Shown here piece by piece: positions 7,909-16,837 of a stretch of DNA of 64,000 nucleotides. Position 1 is the first letter of the stretch; each line of letters starts with the position of its first letter. The stretch covers positions 5,828,001 through 5,892,000 of the forward strand of contig NZ_CP030051.1 in NCBI RefSeq assembly GCF_004114975.1, written 5' to 3'. The translations under genes were made by a program, and so were the position numbers. The notes under the pieces were generated by a model, which saw nothing but the letters and a program-made list of their open reading frames with translations, searched no databases and had not been told where the DNA came from. Source of the stretch: Bradyrhizobium guangdongense. GTDB taxonomy: Bacteria; Pseudomonadota; Alphaproteobacteria; Rhizobiales; Xanthobacteraceae.

Positions 7909-8889
7909 GTGCCCCCCTCCCGACGTCAATTTTTGCGCTTCGCAGCGGGGGTAGCCGCACCGCCGCTGCTGTCGGGCCTTGCTTACGCCGACACCTATCC
8001 CTCTCGACCGGTCCGGATCATGGTCGGCTTTGCCGCCGGCGGCCCGAACGACATTCTCGCGCGTCTGCTCGGGCAGTGGTGGTCCGAGCGGCTCGGCCAG
8101 CAATTCATCGTCGAGAACCGGCCGGGAGCAGGAAGCAATCTCGCCACCGAGGCGGTCGTGCGCGCGCCTCCGGACGGTTATACGCTCCTGCTGGTTGGCT
8201 CTCCCAACGCGATCAATGCCACGCTGTATGAGAATCTCGATTTCAATTTCCTGCGGGATATCGCGCCGGTCGCGGGTCTGACCCGGGGCGCCCTGGTCAT
8301 GGTCATCCACCCATCGGTTCCTGCCCATACAATTCCGGAGTTCATCGCCTACGCCAAAGCCAATCCGGGCAGACTCTCGTATGGTTCGGGCGGCGTGGGC
8401 GGGATCACGCACATCGCCGCGGAGCTGTTCAAGCAGGCCGCCGGCGGGCTGGATCTTCAGCATGTACCCTATCGCGGCGTGGCGCCCGCAATCACCGATC
8501 TGCTCAGTGGGCAGGTGCAGGTCGTCTTTGTCAATGTGGCGCCCTCGATCGGTTACATCGAGAGCGGCAAGCTGCGCGCGCTTGGGCTAACGACGGCAAC
8601 GCGATCAGAAGCGTTGCCGGATGTGCCTGTAATCGGCGAATTCGTGCCCGGCTATGAGGCGAGTTCGGTGTTCGGTATCGGTGCGCCGAAAGGTACGCCT
8701 GCCGCGATCATTGACAGGCTCAACAAGGAAGCCAACGCCGCTCTGGCCGATGCGGGGTTCAGGACGCGCCTGCGCACTCTTGATGCGACGGAACTGGGCG
8801 GCTCGCCCGCCGATTTCGGCAAGCTGATGGCCGCTGAAACCGCGAAATGGGCCAACGTGATCCGCCTTGCGAAGATCCGACCGGATTAG
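7909..8889 (+). CDS. Bug-family (TTT-type) extracytoplasmic substrate-binding protein
   Basis: 326 aa with a GTG start. The twin-arginine leader SRRQFLRFAAGVAAP precedes the mature start YPSRPVRIMVGFAAGGPNDI, the signature of Bug/TctC receptors. Other family motifs are VENRPGAGSNLATEAV, YGSGGVGGITHIAAELFKQA and HVPYRGVAPAITDLLSGQVQ. These proteins bind carboxylates or aromatic acids in the periplasm and normally feed a TctAB permease. No permease gene is nearby, so it is an orphan receptor. The divergent LysR gene and the hydrolase 14 bp downstream suggest a small catabolic unit. Confidence 0.92.
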   Translation: MPPSRRQFLRFAAGVAAPPLLSGLAYADTYPSRPVRIMVGFAAGGPNDILARLLGQWWSERLGQQFIVENRPGAGSNLATEAVVRAPPDGYTLLLVGSPNAINATLYENLDFNFLRDIAPVAGLTRGALVMVIHPSVPAHTIPEFIAYAKANPGRLSYGSGGVGGITHIAAELFKQAAGGLDLQHVPYRGVAPAITDLLSGQVQVVFVNVAPSIGYIESGKLRALGLTTATRSEALPDVPVIGEFVPGYEASSVFGIGAPKGTPAAIIDRLNKEANAALADAGFRTRLRTLDATELGGSPADFGKLMAAETAKWANVIRLAKIRPD

Positions 8890-8903
8890 CACGGCGAAGT
8901 CTT

Positions 8904-9620
8904 ATGCAGGGGACATTCAGCAACATTTGCGCGAAGGAAGGCGGCGCGTTCGATTGCTATCTGGTCGCGCCCGAGGCTGAAAAGCCGACTGCTGCAATCG
9001 TGCTGGCCTCCGCTATTCACGGCGTTGATACCGACATGATCGCGATCGCCGACGAGCTGGCGGCATGCGGCGTCATCGTGGCGGTGCCGGATCTGTTCTG
9101 GCGTTCGGTTGCCGGGCCACTTTCGCGGAACGACCCGCGCGCGGCCCAGCGCGCGCAGCCGCGCCTCGAGCAAATCAGGGCCGGCGAAAACGATATGGTC
9201 GACACCCTGAGACACCTCGGCACAATCCCGCAATTCAATGGCCGGGCGGCGGTTATGGGATTTTGCTACGGCGGCCCCTATGCGATTCTTGGCCCGAAGC
9301 GACTTGGCTACGCCGCTGGCATCTGTTGCCACGGGTCCCAAATGCTGGACTATCTTGAGGAGCTCGTCGGGCTTCGCGAGCAAGTCTGTTTTATCTGGGG
9401 CGACGAGGACAATCGCGCCCCGGTCGAGGTGCTGCAGGCCTATCGTGATGCAGCGGTGCGCATGGACAACATCGAAGTGCACATTTTGCCCGGGATAGGC
9501 CACGGATATATGATGCGGACAAGCCCGTCCTTCGACCGGGTGGCACATGAATTTTCAATGAGCCGCGCCTGTGAGATTCTTCGATGTCTCCAGTCGCCGT
9601 CCGAGACTCGTAACTTCTGA
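8904..9620 (+). CDS. Dienelactone-hydrolase-family alpha/beta hydrolase
   Basis: 238 aa from the ATG at 8904, 14 bp after the Bug gene. It has the DLH arrangement: nucleophile Cys121 in MGFCYGGPYA, acid Asp in WGDEDNRAP and base His in LPGIGHGYM. The early LASAIHGVDTDMIAIADELA and VAVPDLFW segments also fit carboxymethylenebutenolidases. It probably opens a lactone or cleaves an ester from the ligand of the neighbouring receptor; the substrate is inference. Confidence 0.85.
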   Translation: MQGTFSNICAKEGGAFDCYLVAPEAEKPTAAIVLASAIHGVDTDMIAIADELAACGVIVAVPDLFWRSVAGPLSRNDPRAAQRAQPRLEQIRAGENDMVDTLRHLGTIPQFNGRAAVMGFCYGGPYAILGPKRLGYAAGICCHGSQMLDYLEELVGLREQVCFIWGDEDNRAPVEVLQAYRDAAVRMDNIEVHILPGIGHGYMMRTSPSFDRVAHEFSMSRACEILRCLQSPSETRNF

Positions 9621-9675
9621 TTTCCCCGGCTATCCTGATTGTCGGAGCCCGACTTGCCATTCATGGGAGAACAGC

Positions 9676-10167
9676 ATGGCGCGTCTCGTTGCCTTATTCG
9701 TTGCTCTCTATTCCTATTTTCCGTCTGGACCCGCGTCTGCGGACGAGGCATCGAACGTACTGGTCGGAAGTTGGAAGCTGACCTCATGGACCATTCAAAT
9801 TGTCGGTGGCGACGCAACCGAGCCATTTGGTCCCAATCCGAAACGAAGGGCAGCTTTCACGCCGGACGGGTACGTGGCCTTCATTATTGTAGGAGCGAAC
9901 CGCAAGCCTGCAACAAACGACGACGAGTCAGCGGCGCTGCTCAAGTCATTGCTTGTCTACACCGGCAAATTCACCATCGAAGGAGACAAGTTCACGACTA
10001 AGGTCGACATGTCGGGCAACGAGCTCCTCACCGGGCTCGATCAGGTGAGATTTTTCAAGTTGGAGGGTGACCGGTTGAGCCTCCGAACGGCTGAACAAGT
10101 CAGCTCAGTTGGCATCTATCAGGGTAAGAAAGTAGTCGGCGCTCTGACCTGGGAACGCGAACACTGA
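9676..10167 (+). CDS. Secreted lipocalin-like domain protein
   Basis: 163 aa. The ATG at 9676 opens a signal peptide (MARLVALFVALYSYFPSGPA, cleavage near SADEA). The mature part LVGSWKLTSWTIQIVGGDAT, RRAAFTPDGYVAFIIVGANR and YTGKFTIEGDKFTTKVDMS matches the lipocalin-like domain (lipocalin_5 type). It probably binds a small hydrophobic ligand in the periplasm. It lies 55 bp after the hydrolase gene and could be the last gene of that unit. Confidence 0.75.
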   Translation: MARLVALFVALYSYFPSGPASADEASNVLVGSWKLTSWTIQIVGGDATEPFGPNPKRRAAFTPDGYVAFIIVGANRKPATNDDESAALLKSLLVYTGKFTIEGDKFTTKVDMSGNELLTGLDQVRFFKLEGDRLSLRTAEQVSSVGIYQGKKVVGALTWEREH

Positions 10168-10233
10168 CAGCGGTGGAACGCTTGGCGAAATGCTTGCCCA
10201 TTCAAGGAGCCGCCAACACGGAAATGTCGACTG

Positions 10234-10320
10234 TGGGTCAAACTGCGACTTCAACCCTGTTTCAGGGCTGGTCCGGTCTAAGCCGGATAGCGGACCCTGT
10301 GGTGGTTCGCGCGAGGGTCA
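10234..10320. repeat. Dispersed intergenic repeat, copy B
   Basis: Starts tgggtcaaactgcgac and holds tttcagggctggtccg, as in copy A at 6245-6330. The rest of the gap 10168-10386 shows no gene. Confidence 0.7.
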
Positions 10321-10386
10321 GCAGCGGGTCACAAGCAGCAATGCTTTGATCAAGCTGCTTGCTCCCGCAAGCCGACATCGGCGCCT

Positions 10387-11220
10387 TTATGAGGACCCGC
10401 CCTGATCCCACTCCGGTGCGAAGCCGGGGCTCACGCAACGCCTGTCTTTCGGCAGCGCTGCGATCTTCGCGAGATCGGCATCGTCGAGCGTGATCTTCAG
10501 CGCGTCCCAATTGGCCTGCTGACTCTCGCGGCGTGAAGCCTTGGGAATGGCGGCGACGCCGTCCTGGTCGAGCAGCCACTTCAACGCGACCTGCGCCGCG
10601 CTCGCATTGTGTTTCGCTCCGATCTCGGCCAGCACCGGATCCGTGGCAAAGCGCCCCTGCGCGAGCGGGCAATAAGCGACGAGCGGAATCGACTTGGCGC
10701 GGAGATAGGCCAGCACCTTCGATTGATCCAGCATTGCGTGATATTCGACCTGATTGCACGCGATCGGTGCCTTGACGTCCTCGACCGCGATCTTGAGCAG
10801 CGCCGTGGTGAAGTTGGCAACGCCGATCGCCCGGGTGCGCCCTTCGTCCTTCAGCTTCATCAGGGTCTCGAACACCGCGCCCCAGTTCGCCGACTTCGAT
10901 GGCCAGTGCACCAGGTAGAGATCGACGTGGTCGAGCCTGAGCTTCTTCAGGCTGGCGTCGAAGGCGCGGCGGATCGCATCCGGCGTCAGATTCTCGTGCC
11001 AGACCTTGGTCGTGACGTGCAGCTCGCAGCGTGGCAGGGAGGCAGCCGCCAGCGCGGCACCGATGGCCTCCTCATTGGCGTACATTTCGGCGGTGTCGAT
11101 GTGGCGATAGCCGATCGACAGCGCGCTTTCGACGGCTTCGCGGCAGGCGTCGCCCTGCATGCGAAATGTGCCGAGGCCGAGCTTGGGCATGCTGATGCCC
11201 TGTGTTGTCAGATGGTCCAT
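10387..11220 (-). CDS. Aldo/keto reductase
   Basis: 277 aa from the ATG at 11220 (MDHLTTQGISMPKLGLGTFR). It has the AKR catalytic set: Asp in YRHIDTAEMY, Tyr in the same motif, Lys in HVTTKVW and His in YLVHWPS. The NADPH-site segments AIPKASRRESQQANWDAL and IGVANFTTALL are also present. The length fits DkgA/DkgB-like 2,5-diketo-gluconate or methylglyoxal reductases. It is a single gene; the frame upstream to 11352 is not likely coding. Confidence 0.9.
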   Translation of the reverse strand: MDHLTTQGISMPKLGLGTFRMQGDACREAVESALSIGYRHIDTAEMYANEEAIGAALAAASLPRCELHVTTKVWHENLTPDAIRRAFDASLKKLRLDHVDLYLVHWPSKSANWGAVFETLMKLKDEGRTRAIGVANFTTALLKIAVEDVKAPIACNQVEYHAMLDQSKVLAYLRAKSIPLVAYCPLAQGRFATDPVLAEIGAKHNASAAQVALKWLLDQDGVAAIPKASRRESQQANWDALKITLDDADLAKIAALPKDRRCVSPGFAPEWDQGGSS

Positions 11221-11385
11221 GGAACAGGCTCCCTGAGGCATTTCAGCCCGCCGGGTGCACGCGGCATGCCGCGAGATGCAGACTCTTTGGTGATGGAAAA
11301 GAGGTGGCGGGATCGGACACCATAGCGTGGCAGGCGGGCCGCGGCCAATCAAGATCGGGTTAGGAGCGATTGAGGAAGGTGAGCT

Positions 11386-11476
11386 CCCTCTCCCGCTTGC
11401 GGGGGAGGGTTGGGGAGAGGGTGTCTTCGCAACGGGACAATCCCCGAGAGGAAAGAACCCTCACCCGCCACGTCCC
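11386..11476. repeat. Palindromic intergenic repeat (R2), copy 1
   Basis: ctccctctcccgcttgcggg followed by ggagggttggggagaggg and, after a spacer, ctcacccgccacg. Same wording as 12424-12565 and 56501-56646. The gap 11221-11476 holds nothing else. Confidence 0.6.
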
Positions 11477-12340
11477 TCACGAATGCTGCGCCACCACGGC
11501 AGGCCGCCCCTGCGGCTGGGGCTCGATGTCGACCGACCAGAGGTCGCGGTTATCGACATCCTTCAGGGTCACGGTCATCACGCCGCTCCGCCCGTCGATG
11601 TCGACGCGGCCGAAGAACTGCAGGCCGAAACAGGGGGCGAGATTCTCGCCCTGAGCCTCGCTGCAACCGTTCCGGTACATCGCGACAGGGCCAAAGGTGT
11701 CGTCGAGCTCGCCGGGGCCCCAGGTGCCGGCATGCAGGGGTCCGGAGACGAACTCCCAGAACGGCTCGAAATCGCTGAACTGCGCCTTGTTCGGATCGTA
11801 GTAATGCGCCGCGGTGTAATGCATGTCGGCGGTGAGCCAGACGGTGTTGCGGACGCCAGCGCGCTTGATGGAGGCGAGCAGATCGGCGATCTCGTGCTCG
11901 CGCCTGTCGGGCGGGCCGTCACCGAGGGCGACGGCGTCGAGACTGATCAGTCCGATCGGCAGGTCGGCCGCGATCACCTTCCAGGTCGCGCGGGAGGCCG
12001 CGAGCTCCCGCTTCAGCCAGGCGAGCTGCTCGGCGCCAAGAATCCAGCCGCGATGATCGCGGCCCTTGTTCCAGGTCTCGTCGCGATAGCTGCGCATGTC
12101 GATCATGAAGACGTCGAGCAGCGGACCGTAAGCGATCTTGCGATAGACCCGGCCCTGCCGCGCACCGATATGGCGGATCGGCATGAAGTCGAAGAAGGCG
12201 CGGCGGGCGCGCGCCACCAGGCGCGGGGTGCCGTCGTCCTCATAGCCTGTTTCGTCATAGCTGCCGGTCGGCGACCAGTCGTTGGTGACCTCGTGGTCGT
12301 CCATTGCGCGAACATCGGCACCTGTGCATGCGCCGTTTGA
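11477..12340 (-). pseudogene. phoD: PhoD-like alkaline phosphatase, 5' truncated and frameshifted
   Basis: The 275-aa 3' frame (11477-12304) is the C-terminal half of a PhoD-type metallophosphatase: DDHEVTNDWSPTGSY, FFDFMPIRHIG, LDVFMIDMRSYRDETW, GAEQLAWLKREL, VWLTADMHYTAAHYY and FVSGPLHAGTWGPG. Upstream, in another frame, HAQVPMFAQW can be read; the two parts join into VPMFAQWDDHEV if one G is added at about 12305. About 240 N-terminal residues, including the signal peptide and first metal ligands, are absent and the region runs into palindromic repeats. The gene is therefore dead. Confidence 0.75.
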
Positions 12341-12423
12341 CTACCGGCTTACGGTCTCTTGACTCCGCGCCGACGCTTTTGCGACGTCGAGGTGACGGGG
12401 CAAGTTGGTTGCGGCGACGGCGG

Positions 12424-12565
12424 TGCACTCCCTCGCCCCGTTCTTACGGGGAGAGGGTTGGGGTGAGGGGCTCTCTCCGCACTTGAGATCATCGATAGAC
12501 CTGTACCCCCTCACCCGCCGCGCTTCGCGCGTCGACCTCTACCCGCAAGCGGGGCGAGGTTGGGA
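12424..12565. repeat. Palindromic intergenic repeat (R2), copy 2
   Basis: ccctcgccccgttcttacgg plus ggagagggttggggtgaggg, then a mirrored half (ccctcacccgccgcgcttcg, acccgcaagcggggcgaggt). Together they can fold into a long hairpin between phoD and the next gene. Confidence 0.65.
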
Positions 12566-12581
12566 AGCGGCGCCTCGCGCC

Positions 12582-13001
12582 TCAGTGCTTCCAGTTGCAG
12601 ATGCCGCCGGACCGGCACGGCCAGGTCTGGATACGGCTGTCCATCGCCTGCGCGTCGAGCGGGTTGCCGTGGCGATGCGCGAGCTTCGTGCGGGCAGCGC
12701 CGCGCGGCTGCACCCTCTTGGCGTGAGCGACCTTCGGCTCGGGCTCGTGCACGCGTTCGGCCGCGACCTTCTTCGGCACGTCGACCGGTTCGACACGCGC
12801 CTGCGCCTCCCCGCCGCCCTTCGCCTCCAGCGCGACGGGCGCGAACTGCGTCTCCGGCCCGAGCCGCTTTGGCGACAGCACGGCCTTGGAGAGATCGAGG
12901 CTGAGATATTCGTCAGGCTTGTAATCGTCGGCGCGCGCGAGACCGCCCCCTGCGAGCACGAGCGCAATGGCAACCGCAAAAGGAACGCTTTTCAGGACCA
13001 C
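12582..13001 (-). CDS. Secreted hypothetical protein
   Basis: 139 aa. The signal peptide at residues 1-24 (VPFAVAIALVLAGGGLARA) precedes an Ala/Pro/Lys-rich linker (residues 60-110). The compact end HRHGNPLDAQAMDSRIQTWP with two Cys in the last ten residues is the part most likely conserved. No domain recognised; periplasmic by its leader. It stands alone, with no gene in the 179 bp upstream. Confidence 0.55.
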   Translation of the reverse strand: MVLKSVPFAVAIALVLAGGGLARADDYKPDEYLSLDLSKAVLSPKRLGPETQFAPVALEAKGGGEAQARVEPVDVPKKVAAERVHEPEPKVAHAKRVQPRGAARTKLAHRHGNPLDAQAMDSRIQTWPCRSGGICNWKH

Positions 13002-13180
13002 GGACGCCTCCTGAAATTGATCAGTTAAGGAGTAATTTACTCCTATTTAGGCGGCGCTCGGCGCAATTCCAGCGGTCGATTGCCGCCGTGGTTAAGAAGT
13101 TTGGCGGTGTCGGGCGACCTTTCGCGTCGCACCCGTCCGATCCAGGAACCCGACAGGGGCTCCGGATGACCTGTTCCGCT

Positions 13181-14800
13181 TCAATGCCCCCGCGCGGGCG
13201 CGCCGAGGTCGATCGGGCGCAGCACCGCCGCGGTCGGGATCATCAGCACGGCGATGATTGCGAGCGTCCAGAACACGTCGATATAGGCGAGATAATCGAC
13301 CTGCTGCTGCAGGGTGCGGCCCACCCAGGCGACCGCCTGCGACGCCGCATCGCTGGCATTCGAGCCTTGCGCCTGAAAATAACGCGTCATCGCATCGATG
13401 GTCTGCTGGTAGCCGAGGTCTGAAGGTGCGGCGTGCTCGATCAGGCGGCTTTGATGGAATTGCTGACGCTGCGCCAGAACCGTCTGGGCCAGCGCCACGC
13501 CCATGGAGCCGCCGATGTTGCGGGCGACGTTGATCAGCGCGGAGGCCTGGTTGGTCTTGTCGCCCGGCACGCCGTCATAGGAGGCGGTCGTCACCGGCAG
13601 GAACAGGAAGGGCAGCCCCAGCGCAAGGAAGATGCGCGACAGCGCGGCATAGCCGTAGGTGATGTCGCCGTTGATTCCGGTCAAATGCCACATCGACAGC
13701 GCGACGATAGCCGCGCCGAACATGATCAGATATTTCGGCTGCACCGAGCCGACCAGGCGGCCGACCACCGGCATCAAGATCAGCGTGGCGACGCCGCCTG
13801 GCGACAGGGCAAGTCCGGCCAGCATGGCCGTGTAGTTCAGCTCGGTCTGGAGCAGCTGCGGCAACAGCTGCGTCGTCGAGATCAGCACCGCGCCGGTCGC
13901 GAGCATGACGAGAAAGCAGGCGGCGAACTGGCGGCGGCCAAGGAGGCGGAGATCGACGATCGGATCCTCGCGCGTCAGCTCCCAAGGGATCAGCGCGAGC
14001 AACGACACCGCCGAAAGCACCGCGAAGACGATGATCATGTTGGAGCCGAACCAGTCGTTGCGCTGGCCTTCGTCGAGCACGAATTCCAGCGAGCCGAGCC
14101 CGATCGCGACCAGCGCGAACCCGACATAATCGACCCGCAGACCCTTGCTCAGCAGTTCTTCCCTCTCCTCTTCCGCGCCCGACGGCTCCTTGACCAGCGT
14201 GCCGACCAGGAAGAGCGACAGCAGCCCCATCGGCACGTTGATCAGGAAGACCCAGTGCCAGCTATAGGTATCGGTGATCCAGCCGCCGAGCGTCGGCCCG
14301 ATCACCGGCGCGACCACCACGGCGACGCCGTAGATGGCAAAGGCCTGCCCGCGCTTGTGCGGCGGAAAGGAGTCGGCGAGGATCGCCTGCTCGCTGGTCG
14401 CCATGCCGCCGCCGCCGAGGCCTTGCAGGATGCGGAACAGCACCAGTGCCTGCAGATTCCAGGCGAAGCCGCACAACAGAGACGCCAGCGAGAATATCGC
14501 CACGCACATCATGTAAAAGCGTTTGCGGCCGATGACGGTCGACAGCCAGCCCGAGATCGACAGCACGATGGCGTTGGCGACGAGATAGCTGGTGATGACA
14601 TAGGTGCTCTCGTCGAGACCGACGGCGAGCCCGCCGGCGATGTGACGCAGCGCGACATTGGCGATCGTGGTGTCGAGCACCTCCATAAAGGTGGCGATCG
14701 AGACCACGAAAGCGATGAGGTATGGATTGTGGCCACCGGCGGCAGAGCGTTCGGGCGACCAGCCTCCGGCGGACGCGCCGCCTTCCGTGGCGTCGGTCAT
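13181..14800 (-). CDS. DHA2-family MFS drug efflux permease (EmrB-like)
   Basis: 539 aa with 14 predicted membrane spans. DHA2 signatures: FMEVLDTTIANVALRHIAGG in the first helix, WLSTVIGRKRF between helices 2 and 3, and GPTLGGWITDTYSWHWVFLI in motif C. It moves drugs or organic anions out in exchange for protons, together with an HlyD-type adaptor and an outer-membrane channel. The start codon overlaps the adaptor stop by 4 bases (ATGA), so the two are translationally coupled. No TolC-type gene is adjacent. Confidence 0.92.
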   Translation of the reverse strand: MTDATEGGASAGGWSPERSAAGGHNPYLIAFVVSIATFMEVLDTTIANVALRHIAGGLAVGLDESTYVITSYLVANAIVLSISGWLSTVIGRKRFYMMCVAIFSLASLLCGFAWNLQALVLFRILQGLGGGGMATSEQAILADSFPPHKRGQAFAIYGVAVVVAPVIGPTLGGWITDTYSWHWVFLINVPMGLLSLFLVGTLVKEPSGAEEEREELLSKGLRVDYVGFALVAIGLGSLEFVLDEGQRNDWFGSNMIIVFAVLSAVSLLALIPWELTREDPIVDLRLLGRRQFAACFLVMLATGAVLISTTQLLPQLLQTELNYTAMLAGLALSPGGVATLILMPVVGRLVGSVQPKYLIMFGAAIVALSMWHLTGINGDITYGYAALSRIFLALGLPFLFLPVTTASYDGVPGDKTNQASALINVARNIGGSMGVALAQTVLAQRQQFHQSRLIEHAAPSDLGYQQTIDAMTRYFQAQGSNASDAASQAVAWVGRTLQQQVDYLAYIDVFWTLAIIAVLMIPTAAVLRPIDLGAPARGH

Positions 14801-15954
14801 CGTACTCTGATCCAGGGCACGACGGACATACCGGGACCGACAGGCAGATCGGCCGGCCAGTTGTCGACCACGATCTTCACCGGCACGCGCTGCACCACCT
14901 TGACGTAGTTGCCGGTGGCATTCTCGGCCGGCAGCAGACTGAAGGCCGTGCCGGAGCCCGGCTGCACGGAATCGACATGACCGGTCAGCTTGCGGCCGGG
15001 ATAGGCGTCGATGCGGATGTCGACCGGCTGGCCCGGCCGCATGTCATTGAGCTGGGTTTCCTTGTAATTGGCGACGATCCAGACGTCATCGGGCACGAAC
15101 ATCATCAGGCTCTGGCCTGCGGTCACGAACGTGCCTTTGGCGCCCGAGAGCTTGACCACGCGACCGGATTGCGCGGCGACGACGCTGGTGTATTGCAGAT
15201 TCAGTTGGGCCTGATCGAGCTGCGCCTGCGATTGCTGCAGCTGCGCCTTGGCGCCTTCGAGCTGGGCCTGCAATGTTTTGATGCCGACCTGCGCGGCGAG
15301 CACCGCGGTCTTGGCGCGCTCGGTGTTGGCTTGCTGGGCCTGAAGATCGGACCGGGTCTGCTGCTGACGCTGCACGGTGCCGGCGCCCTTCTCGACCAGA
15401 TCCTGGGCGCGCGCGAATTCCTCCTGCGAGAACTGGAGTTGGGCCTGGGCCTGCTCGAGTTGCGCCTGGGCCTGCTTGATCTGCTCCTGCTGGGAATCGA
15501 TCTGCGCCGCGACATTGTCGATGTTGGCCTTGGAGACTTCGACCTGCGCATTGGCCTGATCGACGGCGATGCGGTAGTCACGCTCGTCGATCCTCGCGAG
15601 GAGATCGCCGGCATTGACATGCTGGTTGTCGGTAACAGGGATATCGGTGACATAGCCGCCGACTTTCGAAGCCACGGAAAAGCTGCGCGCGGCGACGAAG
15701 GCGTCGTCGGTGGATTCGTAATGGCGGACCTCGAGCCAATAGAGCAGACCGACGGTCAGAGCGGCGATCAGCACGATCGCGCCGATGCTCGCCAGCAGCC
15801 AGTGCGCGCGAATCCGGTCGCGCAGGGACGGCGCCTTGTCCGATTTGCCGGACGGTTGTTCGGTCTGTTGCTTGGAGTCGGGCGAAGTCCTTGGAGCTTC
15901 CACCTTCTGAGGCTGCTCCGCGGACGGCCCACGCTCCCGGGTATGAGCATCCAC
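14797..15954 (-). CDS. HlyD-family membrane fusion protein (EmrA-like)
   Basis: 385 aa from a GTG at 15954 preceded by gaggtg. The charged N-terminus is followed by one membrane span (ASIGAIVLIAALTVGLLYWL). Then come the first barrel-sandwich half (DDAFVAARSFSVASKVGGYV), a long Gln-rich coiled coil (about residues 135-250) and the second half with VQPGSGTAFSLLPAENATGN, typical of EmrA. It bridges the EmrB-like pump encoded by the overlapping downstream gene to the outer membrane. An in-frame ATG lies upstream at 16083 but would add unlikely residues. Confidence 0.9.
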   Translation of the reverse strand: MDAHTRERGPSAEQPQKVEAPRTSPDSKQQTEQPSGKSDKAPSLRDRIRAHWLLASIGAIVLIAALTVGLLYWLEVRHYESTDDAFVAARSFSVASKVGGYVTDIPVTDNQHVNAGDLLARIDERDYRIAVDQANAQVEVSKANIDNVAAQIDSQQEQIKQAQAQLEQAQAQLQFSQEEFARAQDLVEKGAGTVQRQQQTRSDLQAQQANTERAKTAVLAAQVGIKTLQAQLEGAKAQLQQSQAQLDQAQLNLQYTSVVAAQSGRVVKLSGAKGTFVTAGQSLMMFVPDDVWIVANYKETQLNDMRPGQPVDIRIDAYPGRKLTGHVDSVQPGSGTAFSLLPAENATGNYVKVVQRVPVKIVVDNWPADLPVGPGMSVVPWIRVR

Positions 15955-16134
15955 TGCAACACCTCGATCGGGATTTTTCGGTAAACGGCTTGGCCTGCGC
16001 CCATGCCGGGGGCCTAACCGCAGCCCTGAAGCATGGTTCCCGGTCGTGGGAGCACCGCCGCCATTTGTGATTGCATTGCGCAAAAGAGCAGCGCGGCGCT
16101 GTCGGCGCCGCGCGTCACCAATGTCCGCACGCCA

Positions 16135-16293
16135 TCAATGCGTGTTCGTCTCGTGCCACTTCTCGAGATCGGGCTTCACCTTGTCCGATCCCTGTTCTTT
16201 CTCCGGAGTACCCTTCCAGGGCGTGTCCGTCTGTCTGTGCGAACCCCAGTCGCTCCGATCCCGCGGGTCGTCGTTGGGCCGTTCCTTGCTCAT
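16135..16293 (-). CDS. Small hydrophilic protein, 52 aa
   Basis: ATG at 16293 after aggaaagg; stop at 16135-16137. The peptide begins MSKERPNDDPRDRSDWGSHR and ends DLEKWHETNTH; it is rich in Asp, Lys and Gly and probably unstructured. It lies 24 bp after the PRC-barrel gene on the same strand, so probably in its operon. Coding is supported by the ribosome site and spacing. Confidence 0.55.
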   Translation of the reverse strand: MSKERPNDDPRDRSDWGSHRQTDTPWKGTPEKEQGSDKVKPDLEKWHETNTH

Positions 16294-16317
16294 CGATCTA
16301 CCTTTCCTGCAAGAACG

Positions 16318-16692
16318 TCAGGCGACGGGAACGCCGTAATAGGCGTTGATGCCGCGCAGCGCGGCGTCGTCGCCCCAATTCCAGTCGCTTCGCTCGCCGT
16401 ATTTTGGCGCGCCTTCCAGCGCCTTGGCGGTGATCCCGGTGACATAACCGCCGAGCTCGGTGTCGTATTTGAGCGACTGCCAGGGCAACGGATAGTGATC
16501 ATTGCCGAGGCCGAGAAATCCACCGAAGCCGAGAACAGCGTAGGACACCCTGCCGCTGATCTTGTCGATCATCACGCGTTCGATCGAACCGATCTTGTTG
16601 CGATCGGCGCCGTAGACCGATGTTCCCTCGACCTTGTCGCTGCCGATCAGACGTCCCATCTCGCTGCGGTCCAGCTCACCTTGATTCAACAT
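16318..16692 (-). CDS. PRC-barrel domain protein
   Basis: 124 aa from the ATG at 16692, which follows gcggaggattgcg. The PRC-barrel core reads GTSVYGADRNKIGSIERVMI, DKISGRVSYAVLGFGGFLGL and the end YPLPWQSLKYDTELGGYV. Stand-alone PRC-barrel proteins of this type are common in rhizobia and often belong to the general stress regulon. A GGAAC-N18-GTT site is present upstream. Confidence 0.85.
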   Translation of the reverse strand: MLNQGELDRSEMGRLIGSDKVEGTSVYGADRNKIGSIERVMIDKISGRVSYAVLGFGGFLGLGNDHYPLPWQSLKYDTELGGYVTGITAKALEGAPKYGERSDWNWGDDAALRGINAYYGVPVA

Positions 16693-16723
16693 CGCAATCC
16701 TCCGCTCAGCCGATACGTGAATC

Positions 16724-16749
16724 AACTTGCTGGAAGGGGTGATCGTTCC
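16724..16749 (-). promoter_or_regulatory. Candidate EcfG-type promoter (18-base spacer)
   Basis: On the minus strand GGAAC (16745-16749), 18 bases, GTT (16724-16726), 32 bp before the PRC-barrel start. The spacer is one base longer than at the seven best sites. Confidence 0.35.
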
Positions 16750-16837
16750 AGGACCGACCTGCAACCTGACAGGAACATCGCGGAGGAACGTGCTTTTCTT
16801 AGGCACGTGAACCATGCCGCCTGGGAAGGAGTGACCA

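Noticed and set aside
13433..14908. 491-aa plus-strand frame opposite the EmrB-like gene
   Set aside because: Antisense to a clear transporter; composition rich in Gln, Arg and His.
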